Origin: Litoditis marina | Taxonomy: Eukaryota; Nematoda; Chromadorea; Rhabditida; Rhabditidae | DNA length: 64,000 bases | NCBI GenBank assembly: GCA_964036275.1 | Contig: OZ038440.1 | Location: 7,353,690 to 7,417,689, forward strand | Direction of reading: 5' to 3' | Shown: piece after piece, positions 34,101 to 46,150 of the stretch | How positions within the stretch are numbered: position 1 is the stretch's first letter | Layout of the letters: each line of letters begins with the position of its first letter | Made by a program: the position numbers and the translations under genes | Notes under the pieces: generated by a model | What the model was told of the DNA's origin: nothing | Databases searched by the model: none | Seen by the model: only the letters and a program-made list of their open reading frames with translations

Positions 34101-34664
34101 CTTGTCTTTCTGTCTCTCTAATCTTGTTTCCTCTCATTTTCAGCAGGTAAATTGAAAGGGTAAGTAATTGACCGGGCAGCAACACTCGAGGAAGTGAAGC
34201 ACAGAGACAGTGGAGCACAACAACAAACAACGGTCAAAGATCAACGGGCAACTCTTGGAATACTTCGGACCATCAACGTTGGAGATAATGATTAGTTTAT
34301 TTTCATGATACCAGTTATACCTAACAAGCTAGCCTTTATCATAAGACTAATTGCACATCGTTTTAGTTTGGTGTATTATGTTATTTCTCACTATTGTGTA
34401 CCACGTGATTATGTTTCTATGCGTAATTGTAAGAGTTGTACCTAGAGTCTCCGCGCGCTAGCGATTCAGAAATCAGTACGAAACTCGATGTCAGATTCGT
34501 CCAGTGTGTCCTACTACCCTATACCGTAATCCTTTTCGAATGTCGGAAATGTCGCGAAGGCGACTTGAACTCTTCAAGGTTGTCGACTTGACCTACACCA
34601 TCACCCGTCAAAACCAGCCGGTCAACTCATGAAATTTGGGAATTTCATCTTTGAAAGTCGGGAA

Positions 34665-35202
34665 TGTCGCGAAGGCGACTTATACAGTGTTGCCCGCGGT
34701 TTACAATCAACTGTGCACCTTGCAAATACTGGACTGGCAAGCCCCGCCCCCTGGCGCGGCAGACCGCTCAGTCCGCTCTGCATGATGTAACCAATACGGT
34801 TGCTTGAGGAAAGGAGAATTCAGTAGATATCAGGAAATCACAATGACAGTACAGACAACTTATAATGCATATGATTCAGACGCGCAAGACTCTAGTAATA
34901 TCATTTGACTATTGTAACTCTATTATTATTATTGAATGTAATTAATATTGTTTTATAATATTGTCTAGTATGTTTATCTATTGTCTAGCGCCGCCTAAAT
35001 GAAGCATGAGTTATACAGGATGTACTGTTTATATATTATTTAACAAATCTAATGTGTTCGTATGACTATCTATCTATAGTGCGCAGACAGGCGTAAGCCG
35101 CACTGGTTAAACTATAGAACCTTTCATTATTTCTTACTAAAATTGTACCGCGTGGCAGTTACACTAGTAGAGTAATAAGCGTTTACCACTGACGCTGAAA
35201 CA
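34665..35202 (+). repeat. 3' long terminal repeat, 538 bp
   Basis: Partner of 30847-31384, with the same length and termini. Preceded by GAAAGTCGGGAA, a weak polypurine-like stretch, and by a small palindrome (ATGAAATT/AATTTCAT). Confidence 0.9.
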
Positions 35203-36061
35203 CATACAGACTGACAACGAAAACCTCGGGTAATAATCTAATTATTGTGATTTCATTACCGGTTATTCAAGATACTCCCTATATGCGTGTATAGCATTAA
35301 TCTCATATTAATTAGTAATGTTTAGAATGTTCTTGCGCCGTCAAATCAAGCAAGAGTTCTCTAGACTTGGAAAGGGAGGAACGGAAGTCAAATACAAGAA
35401 GGGAAAAGTGACGATTGGCAAGGGAAATGTGAGTTATATCATATTATTGCCTTATTTGTAACTATATTTCTCAATTTTTAGTTAAGTAAGAACTATTACA
35501 ATTTGGCTGGTAGAGAATTATGGAAAAGGTTAGGCTGCAACTACAGTGTTATATTATGAGTTGTACAGAATGTTATAATATAACTAGTATGGAAGGTTAT
35601 TATACATTTAGTTCTTAGTATATTACAGGAGCGATACTCTGCTCTCGTGGCCGTTCTTATTGGACTTCCTTTGGATCAATGGGAGGGTCTGCCAGTCTAC
35701 GATCTACTCTCAAAAGAAGATAAGACTAAGTTGGATAGCGGCGATATCATCTGGGGACAAGAATATAAATCCGTGTTCGGGGTTGAGGTAAAATCAGTAC
35801 TTAGTTTTGTTAACGTCAATGCTCTATTACCCCATTACGTACTTTTTCGTTAACTATTTTTGCTAAGATTATTCATCTAGTAAAGTAGTAATTAATTAAA
35901 GTAAATAGTCATTATTAAGTTTAATACGTGTGCGAAGATTGTACAGATTGAAATAAGTATGAATAAAAAGGTTGTATTTTCAGTATAACCCACCAGTTGC
36001 TGAATCTACCCAGTCTACTCGAAACGAAGCGAAGTGAATGAATAAATATGTATATGTAAAG

Positions 36062-36300
36062 AACTTTGCTCAATACTGATAATCAAATGAGGGTTCTGAA
36101 AGGCTCTGAACATATAACGATCTAAGAACGTGATGAATATTGTTTTTCACTCCGTCAACCTACAGAGTTAGTGATTCAACGTACAGAGTGTAGACTGTTG
36201 TACGCATCGGAAATTGTTGATAAAATGATTTTCCGGCTTTTAACAATTTAATCTATGCAATGACTGCTAGTTTTCTGATCAGCTCAAGAGCGAAAATGTT
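36062..36300. other. Ancestral 3' flank of kinase copy B
   Basis: Starts AAGAACTTTGCTCAATACTG and matches 8027-8270 downstream of copy A to the base where the palindrome-ended element begins. It marks the left limit of family-homologous DNA for copy B. Confidence 0.8.
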
Positions 36301-37514
36301 CTCGGATAATCCAGTGTCACGGCCCCCGCCGACTGAAAATCTCAGTCGGCGGCGGCCGTGACAAAATATTAAAAACAACGATTTCGTTTGGCGCGCTTAG
36401 TGGCGCACGGTGTTTACATCGTGCGGGTGGCATCGTGGAGCGACTTATAACCGTTTTCGGAATTTATCGATCGTCTCTGTTTTAAATTTCTTTTACCCAT
36501 TTCAATTGTAGTTTATTATGTTTTCGTTCAATTTTTAGCAAGGCTTCACTTGTGGTGGTTGTTTAGTGATAGCTGATTGCCTTTTCCCTCTAACTCTTCA
36601 TTCTAATGCACTATTCTTCGGCAAAACTGCAAAGCACCAAAATCACGTTGTACACTTATTTAACACAACGAAACTATTCCTGTATATTCTCCATTCTCCT
36701 CTATGATAAAATTCATGTTTTCCTAAAAAATCATTTTGCCTCCTCCTCGCTGTGCTGAGTGCGACCCCCATCAAAACTAGGAATCAAAACTCGGACAACT
36801 CCTTCTTTTATACTCTATAAATCAAAGTGCAACGTATAGGAATTATAATTCCAAGTAGTAAATTCTCTGGTTTTCAAAGGATGGATTGAGTTAAATTATC
36901 GTCCATCTTCTCAATGACCATAACATTTCCTCTGAAAAACGCTTGTTGATGAGAAATCGGTGAAAAATCACTGAAAAATAAGAGGGGGGGGGGGGGGGGG
37001 GATTCGAACTGATGTTGTGGAGAGTTTAGTTGTCGCACACGTCGCGGATGGGGGATATCATTCGAATGCTAATTTCGTTCAGGATTTCTATTCTTTGGTT
37101 TACTCGATATTTACAGCTTTTTGCAACCACCGAACCACCGATCCTACCAACAAGTTACATACATGACAACTGGGCGAATGGCAGTTGTTCTCGTTCTCTT
37201 CTCTTGAAGTTTTGGCGGTCTATTTTCGGTAAGGTTTCCGTTTTTCTATGGCTTTCGCTCGCATGTGTGACAACTTGTCAGACTATGACAATTTGTAAAT
37301 TTAACTTATAAAACACGAGTATTGAGACATTATATAGTATCCTTCAATGAATGTCGGAGAACTAAGCTTATTGGGCGAGTTGCGAGAACTCTAGGTTAAG
37401 TTACTGCTCCACTTAGTGACTTAGTGGTGTTCTTCATTTTCAACGAGATGACAGTGGTTCTATAGAACCACGTGAGCATTTCGTGCACGATGAAGTCTAT
37501 AGTGTATTTTAGAA

Positions 37515-39352
37515 CACACACCAGTAAGGTGCGACTATTATTAAAAAAGGAGTTTGGTTTTTTCCGTTTAAATTAAATACGCAAAACTTCTGGATTTCTG
37601 TTAGAAATAGGCAATTTCTCGTCAAAGAAAAGCGGTCAGAGCGTCAGAGGCTTACGTTCTCGTCCGCTATTTTTGATTTAAAAAACGTAACGGAAAGAAG
37701 AACATTGTATTACAGTTTTATAGGAGTGTTTTACCGGCACTCGGGTCGCTCGGACGCGGCTCTCTGTCACTTGCCACTAGCTACCAGCACCACGTGGACC
37801 TCAATTCCTCAATCGTGTGTATTTCCATTGTGGAATATGGAAATCTTCTATAAAGGAGTAAAAGTCAGTTTTTCTTGTCCATTTTACAGTGTGAGCAGCT
37901 CCCCATTGCGCCAAGGGCAGCAAATGCTCTAAGCGGAGTCATATCGATATCTTGAGTATTTTTTGTTTCTCTGATAGTAAGAACTTCTGCACTTTTCTCA
38001 ATCAAATATAGGATGGGGCACTCTCACTTGGACAATCAGGTATTTACAACTCACACTCAAACCAATAATATGATCTTATTAGGCCTCACTTACACCGAGT
38101 TATAAGAAGTATCATAAGTTGAAGCTGGGTGGAACGAATTTGGATCCACTTTGGTGGATTATAAATTTATTCACCTGTTTTCTAAAAGTCTGTGTTTTGA
38201 ATTACGCTAATTTTAACAACAGTTGCACTTTACCTTTACTATTGTATGGACAACCTGATCTATAACCCTGTTTTGTTGTTTGGTTGCTTAGATGAAAATG
38301 AAACCCATAACCCATGATCATGATTTTCAATCAATTGCTGTTGACAACAAGGAGGGCGCTCACGTATGGGATGCAAGTCCCTTATTTTTTGTTGCTTTCT
38401 TCCAAAAATCACTAACAGTCCATCTTATACTTTATATGATGTTATATATGGAAGGATCAGATCTTTGAAGGAAGCGAGTTTATTAAACTATGGTCCCACT
38501 AGTTGGACAGGTCTTTTTCTATAATAATGGTCTCTAAAATGGATGAACCACAAAAATTAGCGCAGTTGTTATTTTATTTGCTACTCATCGGTTTTGAGCA
38601 TACTGCTATAATGCGGAAACTACGCTTCTGTTAACCGTACTGGATGGCCATATCCGTAGACTACGTATACGTAGTGCGTATTTCAACAAATTTCGTGCTT
38701 CCGCTGTCATTATCGATAAATAACATATCATTTACTTTTCTAGGATCTGCTTTATCGGGCAGTGGAGCCCGAAAGATTCTCACTTCTATCGAGAAGAGGA
38801 ATGGTGAAGCAAAACTCACGCATTTTTCACATTGAACGTCGACTAGGATGATCGGCAGACCAGGATCGATCACATACGTATGTCACTTGGTTCGAACTTC
38901 GAACGTTGTATATCTTCTTTGTCACTTGTTCGTTGATTGATTCCATACTTGTATTTGTGATAACAAACCGAATTAACTGGCGGAAAGGCGAAATCTAGTT
39001 TCTGGGTAATCAGTTGAATACTTTCTATTAACAACTATATCTTACAAAAACGAAAACAACATATTACCAGGTGATTCCCACAGAAATGCTTGCTGGCTAA
39101 CCCGGTTTGAGGTTTTATAACTTTGATCAATACAAATTCTTATTTAGTCACTTGTGTTGTGTGTCCGTATACCTCACAAATTTATGCATGGTCCAGTGAA
39201 GGTGTCCGAATAGTAAGAGATTTTCGAAAAGCGGACAACTTTTTCGCAAAAAAAGTCTATTCTCATTGCAAAATTATCCATTTTTCCGTGTTAAAATCTG
39301 ATAACGAACTACTATGTGTCGAATAGTCAGAGTCGGACCTTACTGGTGTGTG
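37515..39352. mobile_element. Possible nested DNA transposon with 22-bp terminal inverted repeats
   Basis: CACACACCAGTAAGGTGCGA at the left and the complementary GTCGGACCTTACTGGTGTGTG at the right match over 22 bp with one mismatch. The core CCAGTAAGGT is shared with the 171-bp MITE at 21328. No clear target duplication and no transposase. The 12.9-kb duplication breakpoint (38268) lies inside it. Confidence 0.45.
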
Positions 39353-39990
39353 AATCTATGCTATTCTTCGAAACTGAACATTGTATGTTTTTCAATAACA
39401 AAATGGGTAATTTTGGAAGTAGTAAGAACCGACTGGTATTTTACTGCTACGTTATTACTGTTATGTATTTGCCAGATTGATTCATAACTACTTTTATTTT
39501 TCTTAGACACGGCTCCTAATAATTTTATTAGATCAGAAGATCAAAATGTCTTGAATGCTTTCCCGTTCTTCTTGGCTATGAACCGTGCACATATTGTTGT
39601 ATTTTCCCTTTCATTTCTCTAGGATGTTTTATGTTATAACAAGTTCAAGTGTTTATATATTATTTTACTCCCATCACATAAGGACTCATGTTTATTGGAT
39701 AGAGGACATTTTGAAATGTGCTTTTTGCCTTATTCTTAATATGTTAGACAGTTCTGATAAGTTTGTAGTTTGCATACATATTTCAATTTCATTTGTGTTA
39801 TCATTATCATTAAGTTTTTGTTCCGTTTTCAAGATTGTATAGTGTAGTTTTTAATTATATGCATAATATATTATAAAACAAGGTGATTTATTCTCCATGA
39901 ATAAATAAATAATTATATAATTATTCGTGTTGTGTCGTTTATGGTGAGGTTTCAATATTGAATAGGAGTGAAAATCGAGAACGAGCGTTT

Positions 39991-40109
39991 TGTCACGGCC
40001 CCATCCGCCTAGTGACATTGTCGGGCAGACTCGCGAGACGGAACTCACAATGTCGTTGCCGTCTCGCGAGTCTGCCCGACAATGTCACTAGGCGGATGGG
40101 GCCGTGACA
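39991..40109. repeat. Perfect 51-bp-arm palindrome
   Basis: Arms 39991-40041 and 40059-40109 are exact complements, GC-rich, starting TGTCACGGCC; the loop is 17 nt. Repeated at 52908-53026 in unit 2. Confidence 0.9.
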
Positions 40110-40507
40110 CGTTTTGGTCATAGTTTGCTACGTTCTTTCTACTTATACGTAGCTTATGTCAGCTTCAAGTCTTTCTTTGAATAACCATTAACCACAACTT
40201 TCTAAACCACAATATTCAAAACAAAACATTGTCTTCAAAATATAGTGAATAATTTTGGAAACTGTATTAGTTTTTTTGATTGTCCTAGTTTGTTTTCGTT
40301 CCGACTGTACAATGTTTTCTTCGTTTCAATAATTTTCTATTTAACGTGTCTTGTAAGACGTGGAATTCATAGACAAAAACCACCAATTGAATAATGTTCA
40401 TGCAACGATTTAGAAATACAATCAGCTGCGAACATGGAACGAAACAAAGGAATTCTCATAGAAAAAAAACTATCACAAAATTTAGAAAACCGAACAGTCT
40501 AATTGTA

Positions 40508-43500
40508 TTACTTCTGTTTCTTCTTAGCAGCCACTTCGGCCTCCTTTCTCTCCTGAAAATGTAATTAATTGAAAATGAAAAACTGAACAAATTTATTAAT
40601 AGACTGAACAAAACGGAACAGGGTTCTTCTTTCTCAGTGATGATCAAAAAAATGCAGAAAAAAACATGTTTGTTCTCTCACATACTAATATGTGTACAAA
40701 TTTGGAATCAGAATGTACATACATTCTGTTTATAATTTTTTTTAAGACTAGTGGCCACTTCCCTTTCACCAACCTTTCTGTCAATCAGCTTTCCTCTCTT
40801 GAACTTGTGGACGAAATTTTCCGGCGCTTGAGCGATGTATTCAGAGATGACCTGAAGAGGAATGTGTTTTAAAAGAGTCGTGGGAGTCACATATGGAAGA
40901 CTAAAATAAATTTTTAGAAAATGAGGAAAGAGCTAAAGAGAAAAGGATATGAATAAAACAATCAAAAGTAGAGGGCAGAAAGAGAGAGCTAAAAAGGCAA
41001 TGGAAATTCGAAAAATGTAAGTACAAACCGTATCTGGACTGAGAGTGTAGTCGAACAGCAGAGCGCGGAAGAACGAGAACAAGTGATCGAACGTGGGACG
41101 TGTCTGCAAAATGTTATGCTTAAATACATAAATAATCTAACAATTTCGAATGGTAGTATAACTTAGTTTTGAAAATTCGAAACGGAGTTAATTGAATATA
41201 AATTTCCTTCAACCTTCGATGATAATCTAAACAATCTAATATAATCTCGGAGATTATTTTTTTTCCCCTGAAATTTTGTTATGATATTTTGCAGAGATTG
41301 GAACTACAACACTGACAAAACCACAATTTTCCCTAGAAAATCCACCAAACTACAAGATAAATGATTGTACCTCCGGTTCGCTGCTCATGCAACGTTGGAT
41401 GACGTCATCCATGAAGGTCTCCAGCTCCTCCGGCTCCACTGTCTGCATTTTCAAACCTTGATTGAAGAATCGAAGCAGTCTGAAAATATATCATCAACAA
41501 ACAAAACTAATTACTATTTAGCCGATATTTACATTATCTCTCAAATGTTCCATCTTATCTTATTTTATTCATCTATCTTCATTTCATCTGATATAAACTC
41601 TTTCAAGAAACTACCAATGATCTCTACAACACGGTCAAAGTTACGTACACCGTGTGAAACTTTTAAATGGCCCAGAATCGACGAAACTAGTTACAACCAG
41701 AGAGGAACAAAAACGACAACTACAACTAAATAACATGACCGAAACACAGTTTAACAATAGTTTAAACTCACTCCATTGGTCCCTCGAGCAGCGGATTCTC
41801 ATATGCGTACGGAGTGGTCCCCATGTGCATGATCTGGAAGTATACCAGTGAAGTTTGTCAGACAAACATTCGGCTGTCGGAAAACGTCATTTTCCCAAAC
41901 AAATCATCAAGCTTGTATATATCAACTAGTCGTTTGCGAACACTTTTCCTTGTGAGTGTAACATGAAAAAAATACTACATAACAGACCTCAAACATGACA
42001 CAGCCAAATGCCCAAATGTCGGTGAGAATGTCGAAGCATCGGTACATGATACATTCGGGGGCCCACCACGGCCAATCCAACTCATTTAGGTCGACAAAGT
42101 CCACGTTTTCCTGAAACACGTCAAATTGATGAAATTTTCTATAAAATGATTAAGTTCTACGTTACTTCAAAGCTAGCGTATGCGGTGTACGTTGTCCTGT
42201 GTCAGTCGGTTTGTACTTTGATGCCGCAGCTTTTAAGTCGACATTCGTGAATTATCTCGTAAATCGAGATCAAACTACAACCAATGGTAATAGTAAAATG
42301 GTAAAATCAAACCGCTCACCTTGTGCAGAAAGTGGTACGGGACCATGAAATCGGTTATTTTGATTGTCAGATGACAGGGGAATTCCTTCTGAACAATCAC
42401 ATTCGATCCGCGCAAGTGGCGATGACACAAGAGGTTGCCCTCGAGGAATCGCATGCCAGCCGCTATCTGAAAAAAAGAAACGTCGATCTATTCAAATGAT
42501 TTTATATTTCTATAACTTTCCCCAGTTTCACTCACAATAAAATAAAGTTTATAGCAGATCTAATGGTGTGGACTAAAAACAGCGAGATCAAATCACAAAC
42601 ACGTCGTCCACGTACCAAACAAACTTTCAGAGAACATGAACGTTCACACGTTGAAAAAAAACTGAATTTCTCTATGGAATTACACTGTCGAGAGAGATGC
42701 AAGTACTCAAAGTCTGCGTAGAAATGGCAAAGACTATACCAACCTGGTACATGATCTCGTATTTTGTTCTCGGCGAGACGAAGTTATCGTCATATCTTCT
42801 TTTCTGCAGCAGTCGATCCAAGGGAAGACCAACCACCGCCTCGTATGCAATCCATTTGTCCATCAGCTGAAAAACGGGTGAAAAGGTTATTTGAATGCAA
42901 ATTAGGGTGGTTAAAGTCGAACACGAAACTCGACTCTAACTCGAACTTGAAAACTGAAATTTCCCAAAACTCGATTAACAACCCTAATGCAAACTTTCCT
43001 AAATATAGCTCATTCAACGGTTCTTGGTTCGCTCTACTGATAAACCTGTACATACTTGCCTCTAACTTTGTTCTTTATACGCTCAAACATGCTGTATTTT
43101 CTGTTTTTGAGTTCAAAAACATGGAGTTGTAATAAGTAGAGTATAAGTTCATGTACAGAAAGATGGACTAACCTTATCCTGTCCAAAGGCGAAGATGCGA
43201 GAAATGTAGTTGTACCCACGCACACTGTTGATTTTCACATTTCTAGAAACAATACAATTTAAATACAACTTGAAAACCACGCGGTATCAAAGAAATAAAA
43301 CGCTCAAAACAGTCCCGTGAAACGATAAAATAAATATAAACACAACCAACTGACCCTACATCAACCGGTTTGGACTTGGGATCGAGGGACTTGTACTGTA
43401 GACCACTGAGTTTGTGGATGAGGCTGAAACAGATAATAAAGAGCATTCCTAATAGTAGTAGTATCTTACAGTCCGAGTAGAAGAAGAAGTTTAGAGTGGT

Positions 43501-46072
43501 ACTTTACCCACATTGAGTGTGATCATGGGAAGAAAATTACCACTCTTGAGTTGTAGTTTGATTTTTGGCCACAAAGTAACGAGATCAAACTACAAATACA
43601 GACATCGATTTGCGCAAAATCTACGAAACTCATGATGCAATTTTGACGAAAAAAACATACGTCATATCCATGTCGAATCCCTCTTGGTTGTAGAGATTGG
43701 CTCGCATTTTTCTGATGACGACTGCGTTGTACTTTCCTTTGTCGAAGAAGTATCCACGGATGACCAATTCAGATGAATCCTTCTCAGAGAACGGATTCGT
43801 CCATTTTCTGGAAAATCTCGGATAAGTTTCAATTACATGCAAAGCTCGCGAGCGAACGTTCCTTACACATAACAAATTGTAAGCATGTGATGATACAAGG
43901 AGATAAAATAGTCACTAGCGTGGCACGTGACTATTTATAACAGTTCAAATCGCTGAAGGAAAGTCTTTACGGCCTAGTTATTAGTATCTACAACACATTA
44001 TTCAATGTTCCATTAATTATCACATTTACACTTGAGCATTTGGTATTTCCCTAAATTGCTACCTGCCATAAAATTTGGACATGTCGGTGTTGGTACTGAG
44101 AATGAGCGGCATACTGGGATGTTGATGTCCAGGACATTTTCCATTCACTGAAAAACAAAACACAAAATTTGTGAATAAAACATAATCTGCTGACAACCTC
44201 AACTTTAACACTTTCTAGGAACAATTGAAAACTTCTACCAGGACATCTATGAAACCCCTCTAAACATAAACAATCCAGTGAAAACAGACAATCAATAGGC
44301 ATGTGACGCTCTAATGACGCTACCTGTTTGAATACCTCGAGAAATAAAGTCTGCTTAGTTTGTAACATAGTGGTAATTCGGTTTCTAAACGAATAAACTT
44401 TAAAACTCCAAAAAATCAACGACTTACCGATAACCGGAAGTGGACCTCTGGCGGAATTCCGGTTCGCAATTGCTTCAACGGTCAGCAGCATTTTCAGTTG
44501 TTTCTTGCCCATGGTTGGCAGAAGATGATCTGGAAGAAGAACTTGAACAAAACCGTCATCAGTTCTATAAAAAATGTTCAGCAAAAAATATTCGGCGCGT
44601 TTTTACTGTAGCAACTGCGACGAGAGAGTGTGCAGATCAGAGAGATGCAGAGTGTCTCAGACTCTCTGCGGTCTTATGTCTTCTCAATTTTGTAGATTCT
44701 ATTACCACAGAAAGGGCGCAAACAGCCATGAATAGATGATTTTCGCCAAGATATTATGTGAAAACTACAGCTAGTGAGAAAATCCAAAACTCACGATGAT
44801 AGTAGTCCAGCAGACATTCGATGCTGGAGAACTCGTTGCCCGGCGCCAACAGGAAACGTCCTTGTCTCAAAAAAACTAATTCCGTCAATGAAAAATATTA
44901 AACCAAAAAACCTTTGCTCAGCAACACGAAATCTCAGCAGATAAAATTCCGGGTTCAACTTGAATTTCCAAAAGACAAGTTATGAGTTTTCACGTGAAGA
45001 TTCCGAAAAGCAGAATTGGAATGAACTACAAACTGACGCAGATCGTTTGATCGTGAAGAAGATCACTGGACAGGGGGGACCTGGCGGGGGGTTAGGCAGA
45101 ACGTCGTTCGTCAGTTCACGCTCCTGCAAACACGTTGTTGACAAACAGTGTTGAAATGGGTGAAAGTGTAGACAAACAGAAAACAAGATCAGAGACAATG
45201 CATTCGTTGACAAACAGTATTGATTAAAATTCCATTCTAACTGATAGTTGAAATCATAATTCACTAGAAATTAATGAAAATGCTTTTTTCCTTCACCCAC
45301 ATGTAAATTCTTTCATCGGTCAGGTCAGGTCAGGTTTGGTGAATGTGTTTATCCCGTACAACTTGTTTGCTAACGTTCACAACCTAACCACTGCACGCAA
45401 TCCCCCCTTGTCTAACCTTGAACTTCTCTCCGAATCGTGCATTGAAGTACGCGGTCTCTCTCCATTCGTACATCATCTGCTGTTCATCTCCGGACATCGA
45501 GCGGACCGCCAGACAGAAAGGAGGCCACAGATTACCCGTTCTGGAAAACAAGACAATTCGACTATGATCAAAATGTGTAGTTTTTGTAGTTTAACTTGTC
45601 GTTGATTCAACAGCGTAAAACATCGCTTCGCTTTGAATGCATTCAAATCACGTCATGGACATAGCACAAATAAAAAGCTGGCCGTATTTGAAAGCTTGTC
45701 CAACAACCCCTCATCATAATTCTATTGCGGACTATCATTAAAAAGTTTTACAACTCAGCACACAACAGAAACAGATGCAAAAACAGATTTCTGCAAAGGT
45801 CATAGTTTTATCCACTAGTATAAAAGGCTAGTTTGGTGTGTGTGTTTGTAACAATTTCAGTCGAAAAACCAATGGGGAAGAGTGAGGCAAATGGCGTGGA
45901 AAAACGTGAGCTAGCTGGATTTCATTTCTATTTTCGAGTGACTACAAATCGGTTGCAGCTGCAAATTGAAATGGGGAATAGATTTACTCATTCTGAGTTA
46001 AACAAGAGATCGTTAACGTCACGTGAAATACACGCATCCTTAACAGAGAGAGAGAGAGAAAGAGAGAGGGAG

Positions 46073-46150
<78 letters not shown>

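Larger units (their letters stand above)
30847..35202 (+). mobile_element. Non-autonomous LTR retrotransposon, 4.36 kb
   Basis: Two 538-bp terminal repeats, a primer-binding-site-like TGG start after the left one, and a 5-bp target duplication CATAC (30842-30846 and 35203-35207). The internal 3.28 kb has only short frames and no gag, protease, reverse transcriptase or integrase motif, so it would need a partner element. Near-identical LTRs mean a recent insertion. A 15-bp echo of the LTR start occurs at 34553-34569. Confidence 0.88.
29948..36037 (+). pseudogene. Unidentified seven-exon gene (246 codons) interrupted by an LTR element
   Basis: Exons: 29948-29971, 30098-30270, 30425-30512, 30729-30846 continued at 35208-35229, 35326-35428, 35629-35787, 35984-36037. 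Leaving out the LTR element and one target repeat gives 741 nt with all phases matching and a TGA stop; AATAAA follows at 36041. The protein starts MDKSSAPK, has a charged helical N-third, a tryptophan-rich middle (FGYKFWSWFISDG), a basic segment and a C-part with LIGLPLDQWEGLPVYDLL. No family recognised. The insertion is after the codons for DRTVI. Unless the element is spliced out, translation would run into the LTR and stop after 44 foreign codons. The insertion is seen; loss of function is inferred. Confidence 0.7.
36301..40123. mobile_element. 3.82-kb element with palindromic ends, unidentified family
   Basis: Copy A keeps the empty site (AAAATGTTTGCCACGTTC, about 8263-8280). In B the same site is split, giving AAAATGTT before and TTTGCTACGTTC after, so the target duplication is TT or similar. 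Each end is a 14-nt tail (CTCGGATAATCCAG; CTATGACCAAAACG read inward from the right) followed by a palindrome beginning TGTCACGGCC. The left palindrome is 36315-36363. The right one, 39991-40109, has two perfect 51-bp arms around a 17-bp loop. No transposase is recognised. A G16 run (36985-37000) and a nested terminal-inverted-repeat element lie inside. Only its right part (51185-53040) is present upstream of C. Confidence 0.75.

Noticed and set aside
38644..39326. Short plus and minus frames duplicated at 51561-52243
   Set aside because: Under 71 codons, no splice context, and inside a mobile element; duplicated only because the segment is.
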